Assembly: GCF_002086115.1 (NCBI RefSeq)
Contig: NZ_MVHJ01000008.1
Location: forward strand, 62,001-126,000
Length of the DNA: 64,000 bases
Source: Mycolicibacterium bacteremicum
GTDB taxonomy: Bacteria > Actinomycetota > Actinomycetes > Mycobacteriales > Mycobacteriaceae
Direction of reading: 5' to 3'
Each line of letters begins with the position of its first letter. Position 1 is the stretch's first letter. The notes beneath the pieces are model-generated. The model was not told the origin of the DNA. It made no database searches and saw only the letters and a list, made by a program, of their open reading frames with translations. The translations under genes were made by a program, and so were the position numbers. This document shows, piece after piece, positions 44,450-54,681 of the stretch.

Positions 44450-45352
44450 TTACAGCGCGTTGAACAGCTCGCGTGCCTTGGCGGCGGTCTCGGACGGCGT
44501 CTTGCCGACCGCGACACCGGCGGCTTCGAGGGCCTCCTGCTTACCGGCCGCGGTACCCGCACCGTCGGACACGATGGCGCCGGCGTGTCCCATGGTCTTG
44601 CCCTCGGGAGCGGTGAAGCCCGCGACGTAGCCGACGACCGGCTTGGTGACGTTGGCCTGGATGTAGGCGGCGGCCTTCTCCTCGGCGTCGCCACCGATCT
44701 CACCGATCATCACGATCAGCTTGGTCTCGGGATCCTTTTCGAACGCCTCCAGGGCGTCGATGTGGGTGGTGCCGATGACCGGGTCGCCGCCGATGCCGAT
44801 GGCGGTCGAGAAGCCGAGATCGCGCAGCTCGTACATCATCTGGTAGGTCAGGGTGCCGGACTTGGAGACCAGGCCGATCGGGCCCTTGCCGGTGATGTTG
44901 TTCGGCGTGATGCCGACCAGCGACTCACCCGGGGTGATGATGCCGGGGCAGTTCGGGCCGATGATCCGGGTCTTCTGACCCTTCTCGACGTTGTAGGCCC
45001 ACGCATAGGCGGTGTCCTGCACCGGGATTCCCTCGGTGATGACGACCAGCAGCGGGATCTCGGCGTCGATGGCCTCGATGATGGCGTCCTTGGAGAAGGC
45101 CGGCGGCACGAAGGCGATCGACACGTCGGCGCCGGTCTCCTTGATGGCCTCGGCGACCGAACCGAACACCGGCAGCTCGATCTCGTTGCCGTCCTTGTCC
45201 TCATGCTTGACGGTCGTGCCGGCCTTGCGGGCGTTGACGCCACCGACGATCTGGGTGCCGGCCTTGAGCATCAGCTTGGTGTGCTTGGTGCCCTCGCCAC
45301 CGGTGATGCCCTGGACGATGACCTTGCTGTCCTTGTTCAGGAAGATGGACAT
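44450..45352 (-). CDS. sucD: Succinyl-CoA ligase alpha subunit SucD
   Basis: A 300-residue subunit of succinyl-CoA synthetase (succinyl-CoA + ADP/GDP + Pi to succinate + CoA + ATP/GTP) in the TCA cycle. N-terminal CoA-binding region [28 protein letters not shown] and the phospho-histidine loop GHAGAIV are intact. Coupled to sucC: the genes are 15 bp apart with sucC upstream. Confidence 0.98.
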   Translation of the reverse strand: MSIFLNKDSKVIVQGITGGEGTKHTKLMLKAGTQIVGGVNARKAGTTVKHEDKDGNEIELPVFGSVAEAIKETGADVSIAFVPPAFSKDAIIEAIDAEIPLLVVITEGIPVQDTAYAWAYNVEKGQKTRIIGPNCPGIITPGESLVGITPNNITGKGPIGLVSKSGTLTYQMMYELRDLGFSTAIGIGGDPVIGTTHIDALEAFEKDPETKLIVMIGEIGGDAEEKAAAYIQANVTKPVVGYVAGFTAPEGKTMGHAGAIVSDGAGTAAGKQEALEAAGVAVGKTPSETAAKARELFNAL

Positions 45353-45367
45353 ATTTTGTTGGCTCCC

Positions 45368-46531
<1,164 letters not shown>

Positions 46532-46696
46532 GAGTTTCCTAAAGGGTGTCTGTCTAGGTGACGTTTCGAACTGACTTCACAGGTAATGGGCCGGACTGAC
46601 CGATGGCCGTGACTGGCTCGCTGGCACTGTATCCACCCGCGTGTCAGGCGCCCGCACCGCCTGCCGTTCATGTGGTACATCTCACCGACGCCCTCC

Positions 46697-46712
46697 GGTG
46701 ATACAGGTCACA
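46697..46712. promoter_or_regulatory. CRP-type site between sucC and the M23 peptidase gene
   Basis: GGTGA-TACAGG-TCACA matches TGTGA-N6-TCACA at nine of ten positions. It lies in the 286-bp divergent gap, 166 bp from sucC and 106 bp from the peptidase start, so it could act on either. I see no gene in this gap. Confidence 0.5.
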
Positions 46713-46817
46713 TTCGGGAAGGGAATGGGTTCATAAGTTGCCAGCAACATTGGGATTTGGTTAACGTGCCTCTTGGTCTTGGTAACGGTCAGGTCACGGC
46801 ACTAAGGAATATTCAGG

Positions 46818-47876
46818 TTGGCTGAGCACAGTTCGTCCCGATCCCCCCGGGGAGCAGCGACGAAAGGACACGCCGCCACCAGTCCTGCCGAAGTCACCGA
46901 CATCATCCCGTTCAACGAGTTCGGCGACCTGCACGAACTCGACTTCCGGGACAGCTCCGCGTTCGACAAGGAGCAGCGGGTGATCGCCGCTCCCGAACTC
47001 GACGACATGCACGACACCGATGATCTGGTGCCGCTGCGCCTGGCCATCCCCAGCGAGTTCGCCTCCGACCGTGAGCCCTCGGCCCACGCCTACCGCGACA
47101 GCCACACCGACCTCAGCGACGGCACCGCGCTCACCGACGTCATCGACATGCGCGCGCACCGCACCGGCGGGGCGCACCGCAAGCAGACCGTCGGCGCGGT
47201 CAAGAGCCGACTGATGATCGCTGCGATGGCCGCCGGAGCCACTGCGTCCGGCGCCTACTCGCTGTCCAACCCCGCCGAGGCCACCCCCGCCCCCGATACC
47301 GTGCTGGCCGCCGACGGCGCGCTCATCGAGGGCGCCTCGATCACCGGATCCTCGGACGGGGTCCAGATCGTCGCGGTGCAGCCGGTGGCCTCGTCCGCGG
47401 TGCACGCCGAGGAGATCACCAAGGCCGCCGCGTTCGCCGCCGAGCGCGCCGACCGCGAGGCGCGGCTGACCCGCCCGATGTTCGCGATGCCGACCAAGGG
47501 TGTGTGGACGTCCGGCTTCGGCTACCGCTGGGGTGTGCTGCACGGCGGTATCGACATCGCCGGCCCGATCGGCACCCCGATCCTGGCGGCCAGCGACGGC
47601 GTCGTCGTCGAGGTCGGCCCGACCGCCGGTTACGGCGCGCTGGTCAAGCTGCGCCACTCCGACGGCACCGTCACCCTCTACGGCCACATCAACACCTGGC
47701 TGGTCAGCAAGGGCCAGCGGGTGATGGCCGGCGATCAGATCGCCACCATGGGCAACCGCGGCAATTCGACCGGCCCGCACCTGCACTTCGAGGTGCTGAT
47801 GAACGGCTCCAACCGGATCGACCCGGTGCCGTGGCTGGCGCAGCGGGGTCTTTCCCCCGGCAACTACGTCGGTTAA
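46818..47876 (+). CDS. M23/LytM-type cell-wall endopeptidase
   Basis: A 352-residue protein. An acidic N-terminal cytosolic part (about 1-130) is followed by a single hydrophobic segment (about 135-155, LMIAAMAAGATASGAYSL) and a periplasmic region ending in a LytM domain (about 225-345). The zinc ligands are present: HGGIDIAG (His, Asp) and GPHLHFEV (HxH). It should cleave peptidoglycan cross-links or activate an amidase. The TTG at 46818 is the start; AAGGA is 9 nt upstream. The orthologue is Rv0950c. Divergent from sucC. Confidence 0.9.
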   Translation: MAEHSSSRSPRGAATKGHAATSPAEVTDIIPFNEFGDLHELDFRDSSAFDKEQRVIAAPELDDMHDTDDLVPLRLAIPSEFASDREPSAHAYRDSHTDLSDGTALTDVIDMRAHRTGGAHRKQTVGAVKSRLMIAAMAAGATASGAYSLSNPAEATPAPDTVLAADGALIEGASITGSSDGVQIVAVQPVASSAVHAEEITKAAAFAAERADREARLTRPMFAMPTKGVWTSGFGYRWGVLHGGIDIAGPIGTPILAASDGVVVEVGPTAGYGALVKLRHSDGTVTLYGHINTWLVSKGQRVMAGDQIATMGNRGNSTGPHLHFEVLMNGSNRIDPVPWLAQRGLSPGNYVG

Positions 47877-47890
47877 CTACCGTGGTCGGG

Positions 47891-48442
47891 GTGACGCTCG
47901 ATCCCCCACCCGAATCACCACGCATCATCCGCCGGCACCCGACCGGCTCCTTCCCGGCGCTCACACCGGCTGACGATCAGACCGCTCTCGTTCCGCCTGT
48001 CGAACTGTCCGGGACCGATGCCGGACACACCACCTACATCCCGCGTCCCGTCCCGGTGGCCGTCCCCCGTCGTCCCGGCAACGGCCCGGCCGCGGCGATC
48101 ATCGCCACCATTCTGAGCATCCTGAGCGGGTGGGCCACCGCCGTCATCGCCACCGACCTGATCGCCGGCTGGTGGAACACCGATCTGCTGTTCTGCATCG
48201 CGATCGGCTTCCTGACCGCGATCTCGGCCGGCGCCGGTATCGCCGGGCTGATCGCGCTGCTGCTGCGACGCCGGATGGGCCGGCTGCTGATCATCGTCGG
48301 CGCGGCCATCGGGCTGCTGATCTTCGGCAGCCTGTTCCTGGCCGGCGCCAAGCTGCATCCCGTCGTGTACGCCATGCCGGTGCTGCCGGTCGCCGCGACG
48401 GTGGCGACGTTGCTGCCGGCCACCGGCCGCTGGGTGGGTTAG
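47891..48442 (+). CDS. Small integral membrane protein, unknown
   Basis: About 183 residues. The N-terminal 60 residues are Pro-rich and hydrophilic; three to four hydrophobic helices follow (IIATILSILSGWATAVIATD, FCIAIGFLTAISAGAG, LLIIVGAAIGLLIFGSLFLA, VVYAMPVLPVAATVATLL). I do not recognise the family. The GTG at 47891 is preferred; a GTG at 47882 is in frame. It follows the peptidase by 14 bp and may be co-transcribed. Its stop shares TTAG with the uvrD1 stop on the other strand. Confidence 0.75.
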   Translation: MTLDPPPESPRIIRRHPTGSFPALTPADDQTALVPPVELSGTDAGHTTYIPRPVPVAVPRRPGNGPAAAIIATILSILSGWATAVIATDLIAGWWNTDLLFCIAIGFLTAISAGAGIAGLIALLLRRRMGRLLIIVGAAIGLLIFGSLFLAGAKLHPVVYAMPVLPVAATVATLLPATGRWVG

Positions 48443-50754
48443 AGCTTCTGCACCGGGGCGTGGTTGTGCATCAGCTTGACCCGCCCGGCGCTGCCGAAGT
48501 CGATCAGCGACATCGCCGACTCGCCCATCCCGGACACCTCTTCGACCCGGCCGAGCCCGTACTTGTCGTGGCTGACGCGGTCGCCGGGCTCCAGCGTGAT
48601 GATCGCGCGGTTGCGCGCCTTACCCGGTGCGGGCCGGGCGTTCTCGGCGAACCGGCCGACGCGCGGTGCGCTCAGCGCGGCCGACGGCGCCTCCACCCGG
48701 CGCCAGTTGATCAGGTCCTCGGGGATCTCGCGCAGGAACCGCGACTCCGGGTTGAGCATCGGCTGGCCCCACGATGAGCGCACCTTGGCCCGGCTGAGGT
48801 ACAACCGCTGCCGCGCCCGGGTGATACCCACGTAGGCCAGCCGGCGTTCCTCGGACAGTTCCGTCGGGTCGCCGAGCGCCCGCATGTGCGGGAACATGCC
48901 GTCCTCCCAGCCGGTGACGAAGACCACCGGGAACTCCAGGCCCTTGGCGGTGTGCAGGGTCATCATGGTGACCACACCGGAGCCGTGCTCGGGGATCTCG
49001 TCGGCGTCGGCCACCAGCGAGACACGCTCGAGGAACTGGGCCAGCACCCCGGTGTCGGGGATGTCCTCGTCGCGGTCTTCCTCTTCTGCCAGCGCCTGCC
49101 GGTTGGCCAGATCGATGCTGAACTCGTGGGCGACGCTGACGAGCTCGTTCAGGTTGTCCAGCCGGGCCAGATCCTGTGGATCACTGGAGGATTCGAGTTC
49201 ACGCCGGTATCCGGTGCGCTCCAGCACCGCCTCGACCAGGTCGCCGAGCTCACCGTCGAGCCGGCCGCGCAGTTCGTCGAGCAGCTGCACGAAGGACGCG
49301 ATCGCCTTCTCCGAGCGGGTGTTCAGCATCGGCACCCGGCCCTCGGCGGCGGCCTGCAGCGCATCGTTGAAGCTGCCACCGCTGTTCTCCGCGTACACCG
49401 CGACACAGGCCTCGGCACGGTCGCCGATACCGCGGCGCGGGGTGTTCAGGATGCGGCGCATGCTCACCGCGTCCCCGGGGTTGTCGAGCACCCGCAGGTA
49501 GGCGACGATGTCGCGGATCTCCTTGCGCTCGTAGAAGCGGACCCCGCCGACGACCTTGTAGGGAATGCCGGACCGGATGAACACCTCCTCCAGGGCGCGC
49601 GAGGAGTTGTTGGTGCGGTAGAACACCGCGACATCGTTGTAGGAGATCTGGTTCTGGTCGGCCAGCGCGTCGATCTCGCCCGCGACGAACCGTGCCTCGT
49701 CGTGCTCGTTGTCGGCGACGTAGCCGACGATCAGCTCGCCCTCCCCGGAGTCGGTCCACAACCGCTTCTCGCGTCGGCCGGTGTTGCGCGAGATGACCGC
49801 GTTGGCCGCGTTCAGGATGGTCTGGGTGGAGCGGTAATTCTGTTCCAGCAGAATGGTTGTCGCGTTCGGGTAGTCGCGCTCGAAGTCCTCGATGTTGCGG
49901 ATGGTGGCACCGCGGAACGCATAGATCGACTGGTCGGCGTCGCCCACCACGCACAGCTCGGCCGGGGTCACGCCGTCCGGCGTGGTCTCGACGCCGACGA
50001 GCTCGCGCACCAGCACGTACTGCGCATGGTTGGTGTCCTGGTACTCGTCGACCAGGATGTGCCGGAACCGGCGGCGGTAGTACTGGGCGATCTGCGGGAA
50101 GGCCTGCAGCACCGCCACCGTCTCGCCGATCAGGTCGTCGAAGTCCAGGGCGTTGGCGGCCCGCAGTCGGCGCTGATACTCGCCGAACACCGAGGCGATG
50201 GTCTTGGACATGTCATCGGAGCTGTCGGTCAGGTCCGCGAGCGCCTGGTCCGGATCGATCAGTTCGTTCTTCAGGTTGGAGATGCCGTTGGCCAGTAGCC
50301 GCGGGGTGTAGCGCTTGGTGTCCAGCCCCATGTCCTTGGCGATCATCATGAGCAGCCGGCGCGAGTCGTCGGAGTCATAGATCGAGAAGTTGGAGTTCAA
50401 CCCCGGCAGCAGCGAGGCCTGGTTGCGCAGGATCCGCACACAGGTGGAGTGGAAGGTGGACACCCACATGTTGCGGGCCCGCGGGCCGATCAGTGTGACG
50501 ACGCGTTCGCGCATCTCGGCGGCGGCCTTGTTGGTGAACGTGATGGCCAGCACCTGCCCGACGCCGACCTCGCGGGCGGCCAGCAGGTAGGCGATACGCC
50601 TGGTCAGCACGGCCGTCTTACCCGATCCGGCACCGGCCACGATGAGCAGCGGCGAGCCCTCGTGCAGGACGGCCTGGCGCTGCTGCGGGTTGAGCCCGTC
50701 GAGCAGCTGTTCGGTATCGGACCCCTGAGCCGGCGCGTCAAAAAGAGATGTCAT
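48439..50754 (-). CDS. uvrD1: ATP-dependent DNA helicase UvrD1 (PcrA)
   Basis: A 771-residue superfamily 1A helicase, the same length as M. tuberculosis UvrD1. Motif I is AGAGSGKTAVL, Ia TFTNKAAAEM, II VDEYQDTN, III GDADQSIYAFRGA, IV QNYRST, V TLHTAKGLEFP and VI VGITRARQRLYL, all intact. It unwinds DNA in nucleotide-excision repair and, with Ku, in end joining. The C-terminal tail (after about 650) has the Tudor-like RNA-polymerase-binding segment (GDRVSHDKYGLGRVEEV). The ATG at 50754 gives the correct length. Confidence 0.98.
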   Translation of the reverse strand: MTSLFDAPAQGSDTEQLLDGLNPQQRQAVLHEGSPLLIVAGAGSGKTAVLTRRIAYLLAAREVGVGQVLAITFTNKAAAEMRERVVTLIGPRARNMWVSTFHSTCVRILRNQASLLPGLNSNFSIYDSDDSRRLLMMIAKDMGLDTKRYTPRLLANGISNLKNELIDPDQALADLTDSSDDMSKTIASVFGEYQRRLRAANALDFDDLIGETVAVLQAFPQIAQYYRRRFRHILVDEYQDTNHAQYVLVRELVGVETTPDGVTPAELCVVGDADQSIYAFRGATIRNIEDFERDYPNATTILLEQNYRSTQTILNAANAVISRNTGRREKRLWTDSGEGELIVGYVADNEHDEARFVAGEIDALADQNQISYNDVAVFYRTNNSSRALEEVFIRSGIPYKVVGGVRFYERKEIRDIVAYLRVLDNPGDAVSMRRILNTPRRGIGDRAEACVAVYAENSGGSFNDALQAAAEGRVPMLNTRSEKAIASFVQLLDELRGRLDGELGDLVEAVLERTGYRRELESSSDPQDLARLDNLNELVSVAHEFSIDLANRQALAEEEDRDEDIPDTGVLAQFLERVSLVADADEIPEHGSGVVTMMTLHTAKGLEFPVVFVTGWEDGMFPHMRALGDPTELSEERRLAYVGITRARQRLYLSRAKVRSSWGQPMLNPESRFLREIPEDLINWRRVEAPSAALSAPRVGRFAENARPAPGKARNRAIITLEPGDRVSHDKYGLGRVEEVSGMGESAMSLIDFGSAGRVKLMHNHAPVQKL

Positions 50755-51022
50755 TTCGGTCTCGAATCTACCGCTGAACGGTGACATCCACGGTGACGGC
50801 CCACGTTCACCGCCGGGCGGCCTTTGCCACGCATCGGCCCTCGGTGGCACACTCGTTTCGTGCTCGATCAGCGGCGACGATTTTTTTACGGGTACCGGTC
50901 CGCGGTGCCCGTGGTCTAGCTGCTTTCCCTTCAGCCCCGCGGTCCGCGTCCGGATCGGGGGCTCTGTTGTGTGAGGCCCGAACCGGATGAACCAAGAACC
51001 CACCAACAGCGAGGAGAACCCC
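50755..51022. promoter_or_regulatory. Divergent region between uvrD1 and chorismate mutase
   Basis: Promoter region with no gene. It contains a run of seven T (50881-50887) and a composite hairpin at 50933-50963 (AGCCCC pairs with GGGGCT, inner TCCG with CGGA). The hairpin lies in the leader of the chorismate mutase gene and may act as an attenuator or ribosome-binding modulator. I see no leader-peptide signature. Confidence 0.35.
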
Positions 51023-51286
51023 GTGAGTGCCGAAACGCAGACGGCCGCCGACATCGACGAACTGCGCCTGGAGATCGACCGCCTGGACGCGGAGATCCTG
51101 GCCGCGGTGAAGCGCCGCGCCGAGGTGTCCCGCATCATCGGCAAGGCCCGGATGGCCTCCGGCGGCACCCGGCTGGTGCACAGCCGCGAGATGAAGGTCA
51201 TCGAGCGGTACAGCGAACTGGGCCCGGAGGGCAAGGACCTGGCCATGCTGCTGCTGCGGCTGGGCCGCGGCCGGCTCGGCCACTAG
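51023..51286 (+). CDS. Chorismate mutase, AroQ class
   Basis: An 87-residue all-helical chorismate mutase (Rv0948c type) converting chorismate to prephenate. IDELRLEIDRLDAEIL holds the first helix, KRRAEVSRIIGKARM the second, and SREMKVIERYSELG and LAMLLLRLGRGRLGH the rest. In M. tuberculosis this enzyme is weak alone and is activated by DAHP synthase through its C-terminus (RLGH), which is preserved here. I prefer the GTG at 51023 (GAGGAG 6 nt upstream), which gives the length of the studied enzyme; an ATG at 50987 would add 12 residues. Confidence 0.92.
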   Translation: MSAETQTAADIDELRLEIDRLDAEILAAVKRRAEVSRIIGKARMASGGTRLVHSREMKVIERYSELGPEGKDLAMLLLRLGRGRLGH

Positions 51287-51295
51287 TCACCCCGC

Positions 51296-51344
51296 GATTT
51301 CGGTGAGGAAACGGGCGCTGACCGCGCGTTTCCTCACCGAAATC
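51296..51344. terminator. Bidirectional hairpin, 18-bp perfect stem
   Basis: Arms 51296-51313 and 51327-51344 pair perfectly (GATTTCGGTGAGGAAACG on the left) with a 13-nt loop. It lies directly between the convergent chorismate mutase (stop 51286) and dehydrogenase (stop 51346) genes. Confidence 0.85.
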
Positions 51345-51345
51345 A

Positions 51346-52794
51346 CTAGGGGGTGAAGGCGATGTACTTGGTCTCCAGGTACTCCTCGATGCCCTCGGTT
51401 CCGCCCTCGCGGCCGAACCCGGATTCCTTGATCCCGCCGAACGGCGCGGCCGCGTCCGATATGACACCGCGGTTGACGCCCACCATGCCCGCCTCGACGG
51501 ACTCGGCGACCCGCAGCGCCCGGTCCAGTGACTGCGTGTAGATGTAGGACGCCAACCCGTAGTCGGTGTCGTTGGCCGCGGCGATGCCCTCTTCCTCGGT
51601 GTCGAACCCGGTGATCGGCGCGACGGGCCCGAACACCTCCTCCTTGAGGATGCGGGCGTCGGCGGGCACGTCGGCCAGCACGGTGGCCGGGTAGAAGTGC
51701 CCGGGGCCGCCGGGCGCGACCCCACCCACGGCCACCTCGGCGCCGCGCGACACCGCGTCGGAGACCAGGTCGGCGACGATGCCGAGCTGCTTGGCCGAGA
51801 TCAGCGGCCCCAGCGTCGAGGACTCCTCCAGGCCGTTGCCGAGGGTGTACTCGCTCATCCGCTTGACCAGCTTGTCGGTGAACTCCTCGCGCACGGTATT
51901 GGCGACGTGGAAGCGGTTGGCCGCGGTGCATGCCTCGCCGCCGTTGCGCATCTTCGCCAGCAGCGCGCCCTCCACCGCGGCGTCGATGTCGGCGTCGTCG
52001 AACACCACGAACGGCGCGTTGCCACCGAGCTCCATCGAGGTGCGCAGCAGTTTGTCGCTGGACTGCTTCACCAGGGCCTTGCCGACGCCGGTGGATCCGG
52101 TGAAGGTCAGTTTGCGCAGCCGGCCGTCGTCGATCAGCGCGCCGGTCAGGTCCCCGGGCTTGGTGGTGGGCAACACCGAGAGCACGCCCTTGGGCAGGCC
52201 GGCCTCGTCGATCAGCTTGGCCAGCAGCAGCATGGTCAGCGGCGTCTCCTGCGCCGGTTTGACGATCATGGTGCAGCCGGCGGCCAGCGCGGGGCCGATC
52301 TTGCGGGTGCCCATGGCCAGCGGGAAGTTCCACGGGGTGATGGCGTAGCAGGGACCGACCGGCATCTTGGTCACCAGGATGCGCCCCGTTCCGGCCGGGC
52401 TGTGGGTGTAGCGGCCGTCGATGCGCACGGCCTCCTCGGCGAACCAGCGGAAGAACTCGGCGCCGTACTTGACCTCACCGCGGCTCTCGGCGAGCACCTT
52501 GCCCATCTCCAGGGTCATCAGTGTCGCGAGGTCTTCGCTTCGTGCGGTGAGGGTTTCGAACACCGAGCGCAGGAGCTCGCCGCGTTCCCGGGCGGGGGTG
52601 GCGGCCCAGTCGGCCTGCGCGGCGGCCGCGGCGTCCAGCGCAGCGATCCCGTCGGCGGCGGTCGCGTCGGCCACCGAGGTGATCACCTCGTCGGTGGCGG
52701 GGTTGAGCACATCGAACGTGGACGAACCTGCGCGTTCCTCACCGCCGATCCACAGACCGGTGGGTACGGATGAAATCAACTCTTCAATGCCCAT
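51346..52794 (-). CDS. Succinate-semialdehyde-type NAD(P) dehydrogenase
   Basis: A 482-residue aldehyde dehydrogenase. Cofactor motif PWNFPLAMGTRKIGPALAAG, catalytic Glu in MELGGNAPFV and nucleophilic Cys in NGGEACTAANRF. The NGGEACTA and SMELGGNAPF segments are typical of succinate-semialdehyde dehydrogenases (GabD); it may oxidise succinate semialdehyde to succinate. It is close in function to the enzyme expected downstream of the amine oxidase/aminobutyraldehyde pathway at 20-25 kb, but distant in position. The ATG at 52794 lacks a strong Shine-Dalgarno sequence. It is divergent from pgi. Confidence 0.88.
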   Translation of the reverse strand: MGIEELISSVPTGLWIGGEERAGSSTFDVLNPATDEVITSVADATAADGIAALDAAAAAQADWAATPARERGELLRSVFETLTARSEDLATLMTLEMGKVLAESRGEVKYGAEFFRWFAEEAVRIDGRYTHSPAGTGRILVTKMPVGPCYAITPWNFPLAMGTRKIGPALAAGCTMIVKPAQETPLTMLLLAKLIDEAGLPKGVLSVLPTTKPGDLTGALIDDGRLRKLTFTGSTGVGKALVKQSSDKLLRTSMELGGNAPFVVFDDADIDAAVEGALLAKMRNGGEACTAANRFHVANTVREEFTDKLVKRMSEYTLGNGLEESSTLGPLISAKQLGIVADLVSDAVSRGAEVAVGGVAPGGPGHFYPATVLADVPADARILKEEVFGPVAPITGFDTEEEGIAAANDTDYGLASYIYTQSLDRALRVAESVEAGMVGVNRGVISDAAAPFGGIKESGFGREGGTEGIEEYLETKYIAFTP

Positions 52795-52844
52795 ACATCC
52801 ATCATGTACACCTTTGATCCGGACGCCGCACTAAGGTCAGAAGA

Positions 52845-54494
52845 ATGAGTGCTGACATCACCGATACGGCCGCATGGCATTCGCTGCACCGCCACCACGA
52901 GGCGATCGCGTCGAAGAATCTTCGGGAGCTCTTCGACGAGGATCCGGCCCGCGGCACCGAGCTCACCCTGACCGTCGGCGATCTCTACATCGACTACAGC
53001 AAGCACCGGGTGACACGCGAAACCCTGGGCCTGCTGGTCGATCTGGCCACGGCCGCCGGACTGGAGGAGCGGCGCGACGCCATGTACTCCGGCGAGCACA
53101 TCAACACCTCCGAGAACCGGGCCGTGCTGCACACCGCGCTGCGCCTGCCCAGGGACGGGCAGCTGACCGTCGACGGACAGGACGTGGTCGCCGACGTGCA
53201 CTCCGTCCTGGACGCGATGGGCGAGTTCACCGACCGGTTGCGCTCCGGCGAGTGGACCGGCGCGACGGGGGCCCGTATCACCACGGTGGTCAACATCGGG
53301 ATCGGCGGCTCGGACCTCGGGCCGGTGATGGTCTACGACGCGTTGCGCCACTACGCCGACGCCGGCATCTCGGCGCGCTTCGTCTCCAACGTCGACCCGG
53401 CCGACCTGGTTGCCACGTTGGCCGGACTGGACCCGGCCACAACGCTTTTCATCGTCGCTTCGAAAACGTTCTCCACGCTGGAGACGCTGACCAATGCGAC
53501 CGCCGCGCGGCGTTGGCTCACCGCCGCCCTCGGCGATGACGCGGTGTCCAAGCACTTTGTCGCGGTGTCGACGAACAAGAAGCTGGTCGACGAGTTCGGC
53601 ATCGACACCGCGAACATGTTCGGATTCTGGGACTGGGTCGGGGGGCGCTACTCGGTGGACAGCGCCATCGGGTTGAGCGTCATGGCGGTGATCGGTCGGG
53701 AGCGCTTCGCGGAGTTCCTGGCTGGGTTCCATCTGGTCGACGAGCACTTCCGCACCGCCCCGCTGGCCGAGAACGCGCCGGCCCTGCTCGGGTTGATCGG
53801 GCTCTGGTACAACAACTTCTTCGGCGCACAGTCCCGCGCGGTGCTGCCCTACTCCAATGACCTGTCCCGGTTCGCCGCGTATCTGCAGCAGCTGACGATG
53901 GAGTCCAACGGCAAGTCGGTGCGCGCCGACGGCACACCGGTGAGCACCGACACCGGCGAAATCTATTGGGGCGAGCCGGGAACCAACGGTCAGCACGCGT
54001 TCTACCAGCTGCTGCATCAGGGCACCCGACTGATCCCGGCTGATTTTATCGGGTTCTCCCAGCCCACCGACGACCTGCCCACCGCCGACGGCACCGGCAG
54101 CATGCACGACCTGTTGATGAGCAACTTCTTCGCCCAGACCCAGGTGCTGGCCTTCGGCAAGACCGCCGAGGAGATCGCCGAAGAGGGCACCGACGCCGGC
54201 GTCGTCCCGCACAAGGTGATGCCCGGCAACCGCCCGACCACCTCGATCCTGGCGACCAAGCTGACCCCGTCGGTGGTCGGACAGTTGATCGCGCTCTACG
54301 AGCACCAGGTGTTCACCGAGGGCGTCGTATGGGGCATCGATTCGTTCGACCAGTGGGGTGTGGAGCTGGGCAAGACCCAGGCCAAGGCGCTGCTGCCGGT
54401 GCTCACCGATGCTGCGTCCCCGGCGGCGCAGAGCGATACCTCCACCGATGCCCTGGTGCGGCACTACCGAGCGCAGCGAGGTCGACCGGCCTGA
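52845..54494 (+). CDS. pgi: Glucose-6-phosphate isomerase
   Basis: A 549-residue phosphoglucose isomerase. Substrate-binding and catalytic elements are intact: [11 protein letters not shown], the loop [51 protein letters not shown] and a C-terminal [11 protein letters not shown]. It interconverts glucose-6-phosphate and fructose-6-phosphate. The final residues and stop lie in a 29-bp tandem duplication. Confidence 0.98.
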   Translation: MSADITDTAAWHSLHRHHEAIASKNLRELFDEDPARGTELTLTVGDLYIDYSKHRVTRETLGLLVDLATAAGLEERRDAMYSGEHINTSENRAVLHTALRLPRDGQLTVDGQDVVADVHSVLDAMGEFTDRLRSGEWTGATGARITTVVNIGIGGSDLGPVMVYDALRHYADAGISARFVSNVDPADLVATLAGLDPATTLFIVASKTFSTLETLTNATAARRWLTAALGDDAVSKHFVAVSTNKKLVDEFGIDTANMFGFWDWVGGRYSVDSAIGLSVMAVIGRERFAEFLAGFHLVDEHFRTAPLAENAPALLGLIGLWYNNFFGAQSRAVLPYSNDLSRFAAYLQQLTMESNGKSVRADGTPVSTDTGEIYWGEPGTNGQHAFYQLLHQGTRLIPADFIGFSQPTDDLPTADGTGSMHDLLMSNFFAQTQVLAFGKTAEEIAEEGTDAGVVPHKVMPGNRPTTSILATKLTPSVVGQLIALYEHQVFTEGVVWGIDSFDQWGVELGKTQAKALLPVLTDAASPAAQSDTSTDALVRHYRAQRGRPA

Positions 54495-54524
54495 GCCGAG
54501 CGGAGCGAGGTCGACCGGCCTGAG
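54467..54524 (+). repeat. 29-bp tandem duplication across the pgi stop
   Basis: Two adjacent 29-bp units (54467-54495 and 54496-54524) differ at one base (GCGCAGC versus GCGGAGC). The first holds the last codons and stop of pgi, the second is noncoding. It contains the GAGCGnAGCGAG motif common at gene ends in actinobacteria. Confidence 0.85.
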
Positions 54525-54534
54525 CCGATCTCGC

Positions 54535-54592
54535 CGAGAGTGACGCTATGGCTGCTGGGACGCACCTCGGCGCAGCCATAGCGTCACTCTCG
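54535..54592. terminator. Bidirectional hairpin, 20-bp perfect stem
   Basis: Arms 54535-54554 and 54573-54592 pair perfectly (CGAGAGTGACGCTATGGCTG on the left) around an 18-nt loop. It separates pgi from the convergent collagen-like gene. Confidence 0.85.
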
Positions 54593-54681
54593 CCGCCGCC
54601 CTCCGGACACACGCCGAAACACGCGTACCCGTTGCCTGCCGAGGAAGCAACGGGTCCGCGTGTTCGCGAGGGGTTGTGAGT

